48,594 nucleotides of DNA from Microcaldota archaeon (GCA_021816885.1 JAKAWS010000008.1:1-48594), one strand, 5' to 3'. Shown: positions 16,234 through 26,690, counted from the first letter of the stretch. Program-made: numbers and translations. The notes: generated from the letters alone by a model not told the origin.

Positions 16234-17400
16234 TTAAACTGTGTTCTCTGTCAGTGCGCCGAAAAATATCGTTTTGCCTTTCTTTAGGGTTGAAGCGGCA
16301 GCCTCGTCTAGCCCTTTTAGCGCGTAGGTCTTGTCTATTGCCTTTCTGCTGGCGGCCGTAGCCGGATTCTTCGAATGGAAGGCGCACACATCCCTGTATT
16401 CCAGTATGGATGTATCATAGGTCATAATGCGTTTTGCTATGCCGACAATCTCCTCTTTGTCAAAGCAGATTAGAGGTCGTATTACCAAGCGGGATGTCTT
16501 AGAGGATGAGATGCCGAGGTTTGTCAATGTCTGGGACGAGACTTGGGCGAGGCTTTCGCCGGTCACTATGGCGTCGCATTCCTCCTTATCCGCCAGCATA
16601 TCAGCCAACCCCATCATGAAACTCTTAAACAGGACCATCTCGTTCTTTGGGTCAGTACCAAGTATCTTGGATTCGAAGATGTACGATGGAAGCAGGTATA
16701 TTTTCGCCACGTCAGAATATCTGGACAGCTCTGTGAGCAGCGGCCCCATCTTCGAGTTAAGCGCGTTCTTGTAGTCTTTGAATGGATGTATGTGAAGGTA
16801 CACAACCTCAAGACCTCTTTTCATGGCGTAGAATGCAGCTACGGGGGAGTCTATCCCACCGGATATCAGGACGACGGCCCTGCCAGAAGAACCGTACGGC
16901 ATGCCCCCCAGCCCTTTTATCTTTTCTGTGTAGATGTACGTCTCGTGCTTGTCTGGATTTACCATAATTATATTTTCTGAAGAGCTGTCCGGAGTAAATG
17001 GGAGGGAATCCTTCACTTTCAGTAACTCGCTCACTATATCGCTTGATGTAAACCCTAGCCCCTTGAATGAACGATGTGCCTCTATCCTAACATTTTTGCC
17101 GGAGAGGTTTGCTTTCTTTGACGCAGATACAACGCCCTTCAGTATGTGCTTGAGTTCACTCTTTACCACGTAAGCCTCTCCATACCATGAGATGCCGAAG
17201 ACGTATGCCAAAGCTTTCTTTACAGTTGCTGTCTCTCTGGCAGGAGCGTATATCATGAACCTGTCCCTCTTTGCGACTATCCTGCTGTTTGTGGTTTTGA
17301 GCTTGCGCTCTATCGAGGTCTTGAGCTTCCTTACAAAGATATACCTGTTTCCGCCTTTCAGCCAGAGCTCTCCGAAACGTACGATTATTACTTTATCCAT
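16234..17400 (-). CDS. thiI: tRNA 4-thiouridine synthase ThiI, without rhodanese domain
   Basis: About 388 residues from ATG 17400 (MDKVIIVRFGELWLKGGNR). Domain order: N-terminal ferredoxin-like domain, THUMP domain (about residues 60-165), and a PP-loop ATPase with VVLISGGIDSPVAAFYAM. The enzyme adenylates U8 of tRNA and inserts sulfur. The C-terminal rhodanese domain of E. coli ThiI is absent, as in most archaea. Cysteines at ICFDKEE and DVCAFHSKNP may be catalytic. The reading upstream to 17454 adds 18 residues without homology, so the ATG at 17400 is chosen. Divergent from secE. Confidence 0.95.
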   Translation of the reverse strand: MDKVIIVRFGELWLKGGNRYIFVRKLKTSIERKLKTTNSRIVAKRDRFMIYAPARETATVKKALAYVFGISWYGEAYVVKSELKHILKGVVSASKKANLSGKNVRIEAHRSFKGLGFTSSDIVSELLKVKDSLPFTPDSSSENIIMVNPDKHETYIYTEKIKGLGGMPYGSSGRAVVLISGGIDSPVAAFYAMKRGLEVVYLHIHPFKDYKNALNSKMGPLLTELSRYSDVAKIYLLPSYIFESKILGTDPKNEMVLFKSFMMGLADMLADKEECDAIVTGESLAQVSSQTLTNLGISSSKTSRLVIRPLICFDKEEIVGIAKRIMTYDTSILEYRDVCAFHSKNPATAASRKAIDKTYALKGLDEAAASTLKKGKTIFFGALTENTV

Positions 17401-17506
17401 ATACACTGCCAAATAACATATTCCGGATTCAGATGTCAACTTCCTAAGATACAACCGACAGATTTACTATTTATGCCTTTGCATAGAATCATATCTTGGT
17501 GAACAT

Positions 17507-17704
17507 TTGAACATTTCTTCGAAGTTGAAGAACTTTATTCAGAATTCCAGGCATATAATCAGCATAAGCTATAAACCGAATAGGGCTGAGTTCAACAGGA
17601 GCGCCAAGATAATAATACTGGGAATATTGATTGTCGGCTCACTGGGCTTTTTTATAGCACTGATAATCTCTCTGGCAGTCACTGGCGGACTCTCTCTCAT
17701 ATGA
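17507..17704 (+). CDS. secE: Sec61-gamma/SecE translocon subunit
   Basis: 65 residues, the usual size of archaeal SecE. An amphipathic N-terminal helix (LKNFIQNSRHIISISYKPNR) carries the conserved kinked segment, followed by one membrane helix (IIILGILIVGSLGFFIALII). It clamps the SecY channel. The start is TTG; GGTGA lies 3 nt upstream as a ribosome-binding site, and no ATG or GTG is in frame nearby. It is followed after 10 nt by the NFACT-R gene. Confidence 0.9.
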   Translation: MNISSKLKNFIQNSRHIISISYKPNRAEFNRSAKIIILGILIVGSLGFFIALIISLAVTGGLSLI

Positions 17705-17714
17705 CGGGATATCG

Positions 17715-18482
17715 GTGGAATTGAGCGTTGATTTCGAGAGCAGTGCGCAAAAGAACGCCGGAGAGTACTACAAAACCGCACAAAAGCTTGAGAAGAAGCT
17801 GGCAGGTCTTGAGAAAGCCATGGCTGCGCTGGAAGATAGATATGACGGCATCGAGAGGACCATTGTTGCAGAGAAAAAGAAGCTTGTGGTAAGGAAGGAA
17901 CAAAAATGGTACGAAAAGTTCAATTGGTTTTATACTAGCGAGGGCTTTCTGGTAATAGGGGGAAGAGATGCCCACCAGAACGAGCTTGTGAACTCCAGGT
18001 ATTTCAATGAGGGAGACCTTTTTTTCCATGCAGACATACATGGAGGATCTGTCACAGTATTAGTAGAAGGAGAGAAGGCACATAAGGCAAGCAAGGAGGA
18101 AGCTGCGCAGTTTGCTGGCTGTCATTCCAGCGCTTGGCAGAGCATGCTCAAGGGGGTTGATGTCTATTCGCTTAGGAGAGGACAAATAAGCAAATCGACA
18201 GAGAAAGGATCGCTAGGCACAGGCAGTTTCCTAATGAAGGGAGAACGGGAATGGTATAGGTCTGTTAAGCTTGAACTGATTGCGTTTGTGCAGGATGAAA
18301 TGCTGAATGTGGTGCCATCCAGTACTTTTGGAGAAAAAAAAGGGGAGACAAACCATGTGACCATAGCCCAGGGGGAGATGAAAAAGTCTGATGCTGCGAA
18401 GAGCGTATCTAAGCGCTTGGGGTTCGGAGAGCTTGACCTTATAATGAGGATGCTGCCATCCGGCACGTTCATGGTCAGGTAA
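17715..18482 (+). CDS. NFACT-R domain protein (RqcH-like C-terminal part only)
   Basis: 255 residues from GTG 17715. Residues about 15-65 form a coiled coil (KTAQKLEKKLAGLEKAMAAL). The NFACT-R (DUF814) domain follows: KWYEKFNWFYTSEGFLVIGG, GRDAHQNELV, DLFFHADIHGGSVTVL. Full-length NFACT proteins such as RqcH/Rqc2 bind stalled 60S/50S subunits and tRNA. The N-terminal NFACT-N and HhH domains, needed for that, are absent here, and the protein is less than half the usual length. Stand-alone NFACT-R proteins have been linked to tRNA modification. thiI lies divergently just upstream, which could reflect this. It lies 10 nt after secE. Confidence 0.85.
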   Translation: MELSVDFESSAQKNAGEYYKTAQKLEKKLAGLEKAMAALEDRYDGIERTIVAEKKKLVVRKEQKWYEKFNWFYTSEGFLVIGGRDAHQNELVNSRYFNEGDLFFHADIHGGSVTVLVEGEKAHKASKEEAAQFAGCHSSAWQSMLKGVDVYSLRRGQISKSTEKGSLGTGSFLMKGEREWYRSVKLELIAFVQDEMLNVVPSSTFGEKKGETNHVTIAQGEMKKSDAAKSVSKRLGFGELDLIMRMLPSGTFMVR

Positions 18483-18500
18483 ATGTACCCACCAACTGCA

Positions 18501-18872
18501 CTACACTATCCTTCCATCGACAGAGATTTTCATTGCCTGCTTCCCGGCAGCCTTTAATCTGTGCCATAGTTTCGTGTCGTTGGTCAAGAAGATGCACCTT
18601 GCAGAGTTAATTTCCACCATCCAGTCGTCCGGGCGTTGCTCGTCGTCCTCTACAGGTATATTGTTGTGGAAGACAGAGCGCAATCCTGCCGCTGCTTCCC
18701 TCCCTTTCTTAGACCTGATGGTGGATATGCGCTTTAGCTCTGAGACGACCCCTTCTGAGACGCATACTGTACGGTCGGGGAAGACGGCCTTCGTTATGCT
18801 AAAAATATCCTTCCGGTTATGCATCGCGAATATTATCGAGCTTGTGTCTACCAATACAAGGTCCTTCAGCAT
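18501..18872 (-). CDS. PIN-domain nuclease of the FCF1/Utp24-like archaeal type
   Basis: About 123 residues from ATG 18872 (MLKDLVLVDTSSIIFAMHNR); the reading upstream to 19022 has no homology and overlaps the divergent gene. The PIN core shows VLVDTSSIIF, a Glu in GVVSELKRI, and FLTNDTKLWHRLKA near the end. The segment DIFSITKAVF and the helix KKGREAAAGL resemble archaeal FCF1/Utp24-like PIN proteins, which cut pre-rRNA, more than VapC toxins. No antitoxin gene is next to it, which supports a housekeeping role. Family placement is tentative. Confidence 0.7.
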   Translation of the reverse strand: MLKDLVLVDTSSIIFAMHNRKDIFSITKAVFPDRTVCVSEGVVSELKRISTIRSKKGREAAAGLRSVFHNNIPVEDDEQRPDDWMVEINSARCIFLTNDTKLWHRLKAAGKQAMKISVDGRIV

Positions 18873-18905
18873 ACCGATAATAATATTTACAACCTTTATA
18901 GAGTT

Positions 18906-19319
18906 ATGGATGAGCAACTTGAAAAGGAGGCAATAATTCTTCGCGGCACGAAGACGATTGCTGTGGTAGGCTGTTCTAGGGAGGAAGGCAAACCCAGCCA
19001 CGACATTCCGGCGTATATGCAAAGCGTGGGTTTTAGGATAGTGCCGGTAAATCCGAGCGCAGATACCATATTGGGAGAAAAATGCTACAAACAGATAAAG
19101 GAAATACCGTTTAAGGTGGACCTTGTGGACGTGTTTCGCCCTGCAAGAGAAGCTTTAACAGTGACAAAAGAGGCTTACGAGGCCGGAATCCAGAGAGTAT
19201 GGCTGCAGTTAGGAATATACAGCAAGGAAGCGGAGGACTTCGCGATGTCGAATGGAATGGATTTTGTGATGGACAGATGCATCATGGTCGAATACAACAA
19301 ACTGAAAGATATACTCTAG
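18906..19319 (+). CDS. CoA-binding domain protein (YccU-like)
   Basis: 137 residues from ATG 18906. A Rossmann-type CoA-binding fold: TKTIAVVGCSREEGKPSHDI, then GFRIVPVNPSADTILGEKCY, KVDLVDVFRPAREALTV, and RVWLQLGIYSKEAEDFA. This is the usual length and motif set of YccU/COG1832 proteins. They bind CoA, but the physiological role is not established. The start region overlaps no other gene, and the divergent PIN gene starts 33 nt away. It ends next to the convergent DUF488 gene. Confidence 0.9.
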   Translation: MDEQLEKEAIILRGTKTIAVVGCSREEGKPSHDIPAYMQSVGFRIVPVNPSADTILGEKCYKQIKEIPFKVDLVDVFRPAREALTVTKEAYEAGIQRVWLQLGIYSKEAEDFAMSNGMDFVMDRCIMVEYNKLKDIL

Positions 19320-19694
19320 CTATTCGAAGGCATCAGGATTCCTTTCGCTCAGCGTCTTCTGCAGCGCTACCCACACTACCGCAGCATCATTCTTTTCATG
19401 GTCGTCTTTGTTGAACAAAAGTGTGACTGTGTCTGTATGTATTGCAATATCGACGAGCTTTCTGAATGGAGTTGAATCTTTCATCTCCTTTGTATACCTC
19501 TTCTCGTACTCCGACCATTTTCCAGGATTGTGCAACAGCCATCTATGAAGCTCTTCTGACGGCCCGATTCTTTTCAGCCATATATCGACGTGCTGAGAAC
19601 TTCGTCTCATCCCGCGCGGCCAACGCCTCTCTATTAGTATGCGGACCCCGTCATGGATATCTGGTTTGTCGTATATCCATTTTATTCTAATCAT
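19320..19694 (-). CDS. DUF488 (YeaO-like) protein
   Basis: 124 residues. The motif ILIERRWPRGMRRS, followed by WLKRIGPSEELHRWL, NPGKWSEYEKRY and TVTLLFNKDDHEKNDAAVV, matches the DUF488/YeaO family across its full length. The biochemical role is unknown; structure-based work suggests a nucleotide- or nucleic-acid-related fold. The gene converges on the CoA-binding gene with no spacing. Confidence 0.9.
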   Translation of the reverse strand: MIRIKWIYDKPDIHDGVRILIERRWPRGMRRSSQHVDIWLKRIGPSEELHRWLLHNPGKWSEYEKRYTKEMKDSTPFRKLVDIAIHTDTVTLLFNKDDHEKNDAAVVWVALQKTLSERNPDAFE

Positions 19695-19851
19695 ATGATA
19701 GATTGTTTACGAAGCCCTTTAAACACTTTTCATTCTCGTTTTGGTTCGGTGCGCGCGCACTTCCGCTTATCTTTTTGTGTTCTCGTTATACCATAACCTT
19801 TTTAAGCACTATCTGATAAGATTTATCAAAGGCGACTTAATAGGTGAAATA

Positions 19852-20217
19852 ATGGGACTTTTCGACAAGCTTGGAAAAGGGCTAGGAAACTACAACGGGA
19901 TAAATGTAGAAGAGTATATGAACTCTGCTGAGATGAAGGATGTAGATTTGATGAACGAACCGGCTGACTTCTATGTCAAGCCAGTGCTCCTAAAGGACGA
20001 GAACGACATCAATGTCATAGAAGCGGAGCTCAACAAAAAGAACATCGTGCTTCTGAACGTTACAGAGCTTGGAAAGAGGCCGAATACGCTGAAGAAGATA
20101 GTCGAGACACTGAAGGGCTATGTAGAGAAAACAGGAGGGGACATCGCGATGATAAGCGCTGACCGTATGCTGCTCACACCTTCAAAGGTAAAGATAGTAA
20201 AGAGCAAGAAGGGTTAG
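19852..20217 (+). CDS. sepF: archaeal SepF-like cell-division protein
   Basis: 121 residues from ATG 19852 (MGLFDKLGKGLG). The N-terminus is an amphipathic membrane-binding helix. The C-terminal domain (YVKPVLLKDENDINVIEAEL, IVLLNVTELGKRPNTLKKIV, GDIAMISADRMLLTPSKVKI) is the SepF beta-alpha fold. In archaea SepF anchors FtsZ to the membrane. GGTGA 5 nt before the ATG supports this start; an upstream reading to 19741 is not homologous. ftsZ is not in this window. Confidence 0.92.
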   Translation: MGLFDKLGKGLGNYNGINVEEYMNSAEMKDVDLMNEPADFYVKPVLLKDENDINVIEAELNKKNIVLLNVTELGKRPNTLKKIVETLKGYVEKTGGDIAMISADRMLLTPSKVKIVKSKKG

Positions 20218-20945
20218 GTCTTCCTGGCTCTTTGTTGCTTTGCTGTTTTGTTTTTGCCGTTGTTGGGCTTCCTCCTTTTAATCGAGAATATTGCGGCGAT
20301 CGTCTTAAGTTCGCCGGAGCTGGGGTTTGCTCTTGCGATAAGCCTGTTGAACGTGCGCTCTATCGCCTCTTTGTCCCGGACATGAGGCTGTTCGCTTAGG
20401 AAAAGCTCCAGCTGCTTTGATATCTGCCGCATTTCTGTTACAGAGCTCGTAGATTTCGGGATTGCGCCGAGGCTTGACCTAGAGAACTCGTACAGGATTA
20501 TTGCCAATGCATGAGAAATGTTGAGAGTGGGATAGTCCTGGCTTGACTCTATACATATGTTTATCGGCAATAACCCTAACTCGTCTTTGTCTAGCCCAGT
20601 ATCATCCCTTCCGAGCACTATCGCTATTTTTCTGTGGTCGTTGGAACGTGCCAGGCGAACCGCCTTTTCTGCAGAGCATACATTGTAACGAGCACGCTCC
20701 GTCTTGTGCCAGATGGCCGTAGTTCCGATAGGGAAGTAACCGGATGTCGCAGCCTTTATCGAACCGAATCGTTTGGCTGACCTTATTACGCTTACAGCAT
20801 GCTTAGAGAACTTTATTGCGTCAGGTCCCTTTGGGTTGCATCGAGGTCGTACCACTGCAAGGTCAACCAACCCGAAATTTTTCATGACCCTGGCAATGTA
20901 ACCGAGGTTTGACTCCCAAAGCGGCTCAACGGATACGACCCTCAT
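20214..20945 (-). CDS. trmJ: SPOUT methyltransferase of the TrmJ family
   Basis: About 243 residues from ATG 20945. SPOUT motifs: N-terminal VSVEPLWESNLGYIARVMKN, motif 2 KIAIVLGRDDTGLDKDELG, and motif 3 YPTLNISHALAIILYE forming the trefoil-knot SAM site. TrmJ methylates the 2'-hydroxyl of residue 32 in tRNA. A basic C-terminal extension (KRRKPNNGKNKTAKQQRARK) may help bind RNA. An earlier GTG at 20978 overlaps the stop of the CPBP gene and cannot be excluded. It converges with sepF, overlapping by 4 nt. Confidence 0.9.
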   Translation of the reverse strand: MRVVSVEPLWESNLGYIARVMKNFGLVDLAVVRPRCNPKGPDAIKFSKHAVSVIRSAKRFGSIKAATSGYFPIGTTAIWHKTERARYNVCSAEKAVRLARSNDHRKIAIVLGRDDTGLDKDELGLLPINICIESSQDYPTLNISHALAIILYEFSRSSLGAIPKSTSSVTEMRQISKQLELFLSEQPHVRDKEAIERTFNRLIARANPSSGELKTIAAIFSIKRRKPNNGKNKTAKQQRARKT

Positions 20946-20977
20946 CTTTACAGCTTTGCTGTCTATCACTCTGATCA

Positions 20978-21703
20978 CTATAGAAGAAACAATGAGGTTA
21001 TCGCCAGCGCGTTTATCAGGGCGTGGGCGAGTACCGTCGAGTAAAGGGAACCGCTTCTCTTGAAAATGTATCCTGCGAACAGACCGTACAGGAATGCACC
21101 AATAAGCTCTGCTATCGATAGGTAGGATAAGTGCATTATAGCAAATGCCAGTGCGCTGAACACTATTCCTATCCTCGGGACTAAGAATCCCCTAAACAAT
21201 ATCTCTTCATTGAACGGCGCTATTGTAAAGGTAAAGATAAAGAACCATAATGGAAAGCCAGTGTATATCGCAACTATGTTCGTCGGCAGCGAAATGTTTG
21301 TTATTGCCTCAAAAGCCCCCATCCCTATCTCCACAGCGAATATCGCAATGAAGAGCGTGACTCCTAGGGCAATGTTCCTAAGCGTAAGTTTTTCGCGACC
21401 GAGCCCCAAAGACCTTATGACCTGGCGGGCGCCGCCTTTTTTCCTTATCATATACGTAAAGACAAGGAGAGGAAAGATGAACGAGAAAGCGGCGCTTGCG
21501 TATGCTTCGTACTGTATCTGCGTAATCAGCCCTTCTGCGTAAAGATAACCTGAGAAAACGACTACGGATATTGCAAGTATAAGAAGAGATACGAAGACGA
21601 CGAACTCTTTATATACACGGTCCTGAGAATGGTTCGGCAATGGACTGGTTCTGGAGCCTTTTGCAGATATGCGCTTGTGGATTGCCAATCTACCGCCCGT
21701 CAT
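20978..21703 (-). CDS. CPBP-family intramembrane metalloprotease (CAAX-like)
   Basis: 241 residues with about seven membrane helices. The CPBP motifs are present: [13 protein letters not shown] (Glu-Glu...Arg), [10 protein letters not shown] (His), and [10 protein letters not shown] (His...Asn). These metal-bound residues face the membrane interior. In eukaryotes the family includes Rce1, which cleaves prenylated CAAX proteins; archaeal substrates are unknown. The N-terminal 35 residues are soluble and basic. The ATG overlaps the eS31 stop codon (ATGA), so it is coupled to the ribosomal cluster. Confidence 0.9.
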   Translation of the reverse strand: MTGGRLAIHKRISAKGSRTSPLPNHSQDRVYKEFVVFVSLLILAISVVVFSGYLYAEGLITQIQYEAYASAAFSFIFPLLVFTYMIRKKGGARQVIRSLGLGREKLTLRNIALGVTLFIAIFAVEIGMGAFEAITNISLPTNIVAIYTGFPLWFFIFTFTIAPFNEEILFRGFLVPRIGIVFSALAFAIMHLSYLSIAELIGAFLYGLFAGYIFKRSGSLYSTVLAHALINALAITSLFLL

Positions 21704-21858
21704 TTCTGCGGCTCATGCCTCTTGAATTCAGTATATCCACACTTGCCACAAGTCAGCCTGTCGGTGTGTTCGGCCATCCTAGAGCTGCATTTTGGACACA
21801 TCTTTCCGGGTCGGTACTCCCGACCTTTACTTTTTTTCTCCTTTTTTTGCTCAGCCAA
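21700..21858 (-). CDS. rps27ae: 30S ribosomal protein eS31 (S27Ae)
   Basis: 52 residues from a TTG start at 21858: [31 protein letters not shown], then [14 protein letters not shown]. The four cysteines (CPKC and CGKC) form the zinc ribbon of S27Ae. Length equals the family norm. AGGTG lies about 7 nt upstream as ribosome-binding site. The stop overlaps the next gene's ATG, and it starts 8 nt after the eS24 stop, so it belongs to an aIF5A-eS24-eS31-CPBP run. Confidence 0.93.
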   Translation of the reverse strand: MAEQKKEKKSKGREYRPGKMCPKCSSRMAEHTDRLTCGKCGYTEFKRHEPQK

Positions 21859-21866
21859 AAAAACAC

Positions 21867-22187
21867 CTACTGGACTTCAGAGGCTTTGACCTCTTGCTTT
21901 TCTGCCGCGGCGCGCTTGGCTTTCCTGTCTAGAAGGTACTTTGGTTCGTACCTCCTCATCTTCTTCTCGTCTTCATAGTAGTGTATGTAGGCAATCTGCC
22001 TCCGCGTTCCAAAGGGCTGTTCAAGCTTTACGACCACCACCAGGTCGGGATTCATACTCATCTTTTTGGAGACTTCGGTGGTGACCTCTTTTATTGAAGG
22101 GGTGCTCCCAGTGCTGGTTATATAGCATTCTATCTCCTTCCTCGAGAGTGTGCTGTTCTCGGTTTCACTTCTTATTTTTATCTCCAT
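21867..22187 (-). CDS. rps24e: 30S ribosomal protein eS24
   Basis: 106 residues from ATG 22187 ([20 protein letters not shown]). The core [20 protein letters not shown] and [19 protein letters not shown] match eS24 over its length. The C-terminus is rich in Lys, Ala and Glu. A longer reading to 22214 overlaps the end of the aIF5A gene and starts in non-homologous sequence. eS24 followed by eS31 is a usual archaeal pair. Confidence 0.94.
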   Translation of the reverse strand: MEIKIRSETENSTLSRKEIECYITSTGSTPSIKEVTTEVSKKMSMNPDLVVVVKLEQPFGTRRQIAYIHYYEDEKKMRRYEPKYLLDRKAKRAAAEKQEVKASEVQ

Positions 22188-22203
22188 AAGATCATCACCA
22201 TTA

Positions 22204-22605
22204 TCATGCAGCAATCCTAGATATCTGCTTTTGGCCCATTACCTCGGTAATCTCAAGTTCGGCACCAGCAGATATCTTGCCGGAAAGATCTGTAGGTATC
22301 GGCAGTTCATATATCTCAAAATTCTCCGAATCCATAAGTTGTGCGCTGTTTCCCGTTATAGACACGACCTGCGCTTTTCTCTTCTTAAGTATTGGTACAT
22401 CGACCTCGTCTGCGCTTGTCTTGAGCAGCGTCTTCTTCTGACCATCAAATATTCCTATCGCAGTTATCCTTACCTTGGCGGCACCGTGCTTGCCCGGAGT
22501 GCTTGTCTCCATGTCTACGACTCTGCAAGGTATGCCCTCGATGACTATATATCTGCCGGGTTTCAGTTTTTTGACTGATTCCTTTAGGATTTCGATATCG
22601 TCCAT
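22204..22605 (-). CDS. eif5a: translation factor aIF5A
   Basis: 133 residues from ATG 22605 (MDDIEILKESVKKLKPGRY). The hypusination loop reads TSTPGKHGAAK; the Lys in GKHG is the residue modified to hypusine or deoxyhypusine. The C-terminal half is the OB-fold. aIF5A helps ribosomes pass Pro-rich and other stalling sequences. An in-frame ATG at 22629 adds 8 residues and is less likely. It heads the eS24-eS31 run. Confidence 0.96.
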   Translation of the reverse strand: MDDIEILKESVKKLKPGRYIVIEGIPCRVVDMETSTPGKHGAAKVRITAIGIFDGQKKTLLKTSADEVDVPILKKRKAQVVSITGNSAQLMDSENFEIYELPIPTDLSGKISAGAELEITEVMGQKQISRIAA

Positions 22606-22756
22606 GTGAATTACTGAGTGATTAGACAAAGGATTTGCTACGATAAGGTATATATCTGTATCGATAATATTTTCTACCGCTGAACAGCAGTTCCAAAAGG
22701 GTTTGTTGTCGAGTTTTTAGCTAGATACTTACACCACGGGTCAGATTAGTGTAATT

Positions 22757-22775
22757 TGACTCATGCCATGAGTCA
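22757..22775. promoter_or_regulatory. inverted repeat abutting the TATA box of pilin gene 1
   Basis: TGACTCAT-GCC-ATGAGTCA is a perfect 8-bp inverted repeat with a 3-nt spacer. It ends 2 nt before the TATA-like TTTATAG at 22778-22784, over the expected BRE. A regulator bound here would compete with TFB or recruit it. The second pilin gene has no matching site. Confidence 0.55.
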
Positions 22776-22777
22776 CA

Positions 22778-22784
22778 TTTATAG
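22778..22784 (+). promoter_or_regulatory. TATA box of pilin gene 1
   Basis: TTTATAG; transcription would start near 22807. The first ATG after that (22806) opens a 15-codon frame whose TGA overlaps the pilin ATG at 22853 (TGATG), so the pilin may be translated by re-initiation. Confidence 0.45.
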
Positions 22785-22852
22785 ATTTTCCATGCCTTTG
22801 TGGAAATGGCTTCTGAGATAGCTTTTTATGTTTTCTTTGATTACATATTGTG

Positions 22853-23887
<1,035 letters not shown>

Positions 23888-24067
23888 TCAAACAGACAGT
23901 ACTTCCTATTCTTGATGAACTGCCTCTGCGCTCTATATATCTTTCTAAGATAATCGAAACATATACCGGTGTATTAACCTACACAAGTTCATAGACATCC
24001 GAGTATAGTGCACTGTGATCTGAACCTTACGGAAAGGCTTTAATATCGATTTATCCATAAGATAGAT

Positions 24068-24280
24068 ATGGCGATTTCAAGAACAGAAATGCAGATGATA
24101 GAGAAGAAGCTTGATAATATGGAGATAGAGGCAAAGAAGCTGCGTGCATTGTTAGTGCCAATGGTGAAGATAAGCAGAAGGGAAAGAGAAGAGATAGAAA
24201 AAATAAAAGATGAGATGGCGAAGGGAGATAAGATAGGTGGAAGACAATTGATAAAAAAAATGAGAGAAAAAACAGGCTGA
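24068..24280 (+). CDS. antitoxin candidate paired with RelE-like toxin
   Basis: 70 residues, highly charged and helical (IEKKLDNMEIEAKKLRALL, then RREREEIEKIKDEM). No DNA-binding motif is certain. It lies 4 nt upstream of a RelE/ParE-type toxin gene and has the size of small helical antitoxins. A TTTAATAT promoter element lies about 30 nt upstream of ATG 24068. The module is inserted between the two pilin paralogues. Confidence 0.7.
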   Translation: MAISRTEMQMIEKKLDNMEIEAKKLRALLVPMVKISRREREEIEKIKDEMAKGDKIGGRQLIKKMREKTG

Positions 24281-24284
24281 TTCT

Positions 24285-24542
24285 TTGTTTCACGTTGATG
24301 TGTCCAAAAAAGCTGGAAAATCCGCTTTGGACATGCCAGCACACTATCAAACTCGTTTAGAGGAGCTTATCCTAACATTAGAAAATGAACCTGTCCCTGC
24401 AAAATTATACGACATTAAGAAGATAGACACTGATGAGTATAGGATAAGAATTGGGGGCATCCGGATAATATATGACGTTTACTGGGATAAAGAGCTTATA
24501 GAAGTCATCAAAATTGAATGGCGGAGCAAGGCATACAAATAA
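24285..24542 (+). CDS. RelE/ParE-superfamily toxin
   Basis: 85 residues from TTG 24285. The pattern KKAGKSALDMPAHYQTRLEE, then DIKKIDTDEYRIRIGGIRII and YDVYWDKELIEVIKIEWRS, is the RelE/ParE core: a helix pair followed by a beta-sheet with Arg residues. It follows the antitoxin candidate with a 4-nt gap. Being between the pilin copies, the module could select against loss of this region by recombination. Confidence 0.85.
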   Translation: MFHVDVSKKAGKSALDMPAHYQTRLEELILTLENEPVPAKLYDIKKIDTDEYRIRIGGIRIIYDVYWDKELIEVIKIEWRSKAYK

Positions 24543-24793
24543 TGTTATTGGTATAAGCGAATGACCTCCCTATAGGCTAACGCTCGTAGTATCAGGGAAG
24601 CACACAGCAACTACATCGCTAGTTTCTTCTGTCCTGAAATGTCCTGCTTCTTATGTAGTTCTTGACTATTGTTTTGTTCTTTGACCCAACACTCTGTATT
24701 CAGTGCTCCAGAAATTTCCGCGCAGATACCTCGGCCTATGGTTTGGAATCGCCTAACTGCTTCGCTTGAGGAAAATCCTTTTCAAAAACAAAA
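24543..24793. other. non-coding stretch after the toxin gene
   Basis: No start-to-stop gene is seen. On the minus strand 24611-24786 is open for about 55 codons without a start codon; it contains QTIGRGI and ends in a Lys/Gln-rich tail. This faintly recalls the C-terminus of IS605-type TnpB (IGRGTPE-like), but the match is too short to be firm. Confidence 0.3.
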
Positions 24794-24802
24794 TTTATTA
24801 AA
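24794..24802 (+). promoter_or_regulatory. TATA box of pilin gene 2
   Basis: TTTATTAAA; the transcript should begin near 24825, just before ATG 24830. That ATG opens a frame that enters the (AC)15 tract out of phase with the pilin and stops at 24938. The in-frame alternative is GTG 24862. Confidence 0.5.
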
Positions 24803-24861
24803 CTCGTACTACATTAATTGTGTGAGAACATGTTTGAGATTGTGTTAGGACGGGTTTCGGA

Positions 24862-25839
<978 letters not shown>

Positions 25840-25907
25840 TCGAATTGCGGTTTCCCAAAACAGGCTCAAGCTTTTATATACGTTTCTCCACAATAAAACA
25901 AGTTGTG

Positions 25908-26642
25908 ATGCTAATGGCAGTGCCCAAACCTTCAATAAACAAGAAGGAATATATTATAACGCAGATAGTTCACGAGACTCCTGATGTGGACATATTCTAC
26001 CTGACACCTCCTGATAACCAACTGCTGAATTTCGATCCCGGCATGTTTGTAATGCTTACTTACTTGTCTGCATCGCCAAAATTAGAGATAACTAGGGCCT
26101 TTTCTATTGCCTCTTCCCCGAACACCTCTGTTTTGGATTTCTATATACACATGATCCACGGCCAGCTAACCTCCAAACTAGAGGGCTCCAAAATCGGTGA
26201 CCGGCTCCTTGTGACGGGCCCATACGGGCAATTCAGGTTCATTCCCTCCGAGGACAAGAAAGTACTCTTCATAGCAGGGGGAACCGGCCTTGCACCTATG
26301 ATGTCGATGCTCAAACAGATAAGCGACCAATCTGCAGGAACAGATGTTGTGATGCTCTACAGTGTAAGATACCCTAACGAGATAATACGGAAGGAAGAGC
26401 TCAAAGAGCTTGAATCCAGGATAACGCTTAAGAACGTGATTACCGTCACACGCCAAAGCGACCTGCCATGGGAAGGTGAGCGCGGCCGCATCAACAGCGA
26501 GATGATAAAAAGGCACTGCGTAGACTGCGGAGAGCGGACTGTCTATATTTGCGGTCCTCTAGAATTCGTGAAGGCGATGAAGCAGGCTGCGAACGAGCTT
26601 GGGATAAGTAATGTTAAGGTGAAGGCTGACGTCTGGGGATGA
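25908..26642 (+). CDS. FNR-like FAD/NAD(P)-binding oxidoreductase
   Basis: About 244 residues from ATG 25908 (GTG 25905 or ATG 25914 also possible; a longer open frame upstream overlaps the pilin gene and is not homologous). FAD domain: TRAFSIASSPN. NAD(P) domain: FIAGGTGLAPMMSMLKQ, VVMLYSVRYPNEII and YICGPLEFVKAMKQA. It lacks the C-terminal plant-type ferredoxin or Fe-S domain found in several relatives. It likely passes electrons between NAD(P)H and an unknown carrier. TTTTATATA at 25872-25880 places the transcript start right at the start codon, so it is probably leaderless. Confidence 0.9.
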   Translation: MLMAVPKPSINKKEYIITQIVHETPDVDIFYLTPPDNQLLNFDPGMFVMLTYLSASPKLEITRAFSIASSPNTSVLDFYIHMIHGQLTSKLEGSKIGDRLLVTGPYGQFRFIPSEDKKVLFIAGGTGLAPMMSMLKQISDQSAGTDVVMLYSVRYPNEIIRKEELKELESRITLKNVITVTRQSDLPWEGERGRINSEMIKRHCVDCGERTVYICGPLEFVKAMKQAANELGISNVKVKADVWG

Positions 26643-26690
26643 TTTATCCGATCATGAAGCTTGCTTGATCCGGACCCGCCTGCATCTGCA

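Noticed and set aside
24611-24786. TnpB C-terminal fragment on the minus strand
   Set aside because: The IGRG-like match is too short and lacks the zinc ribbon or catalytic residues, so I do not call it a pseudogene.
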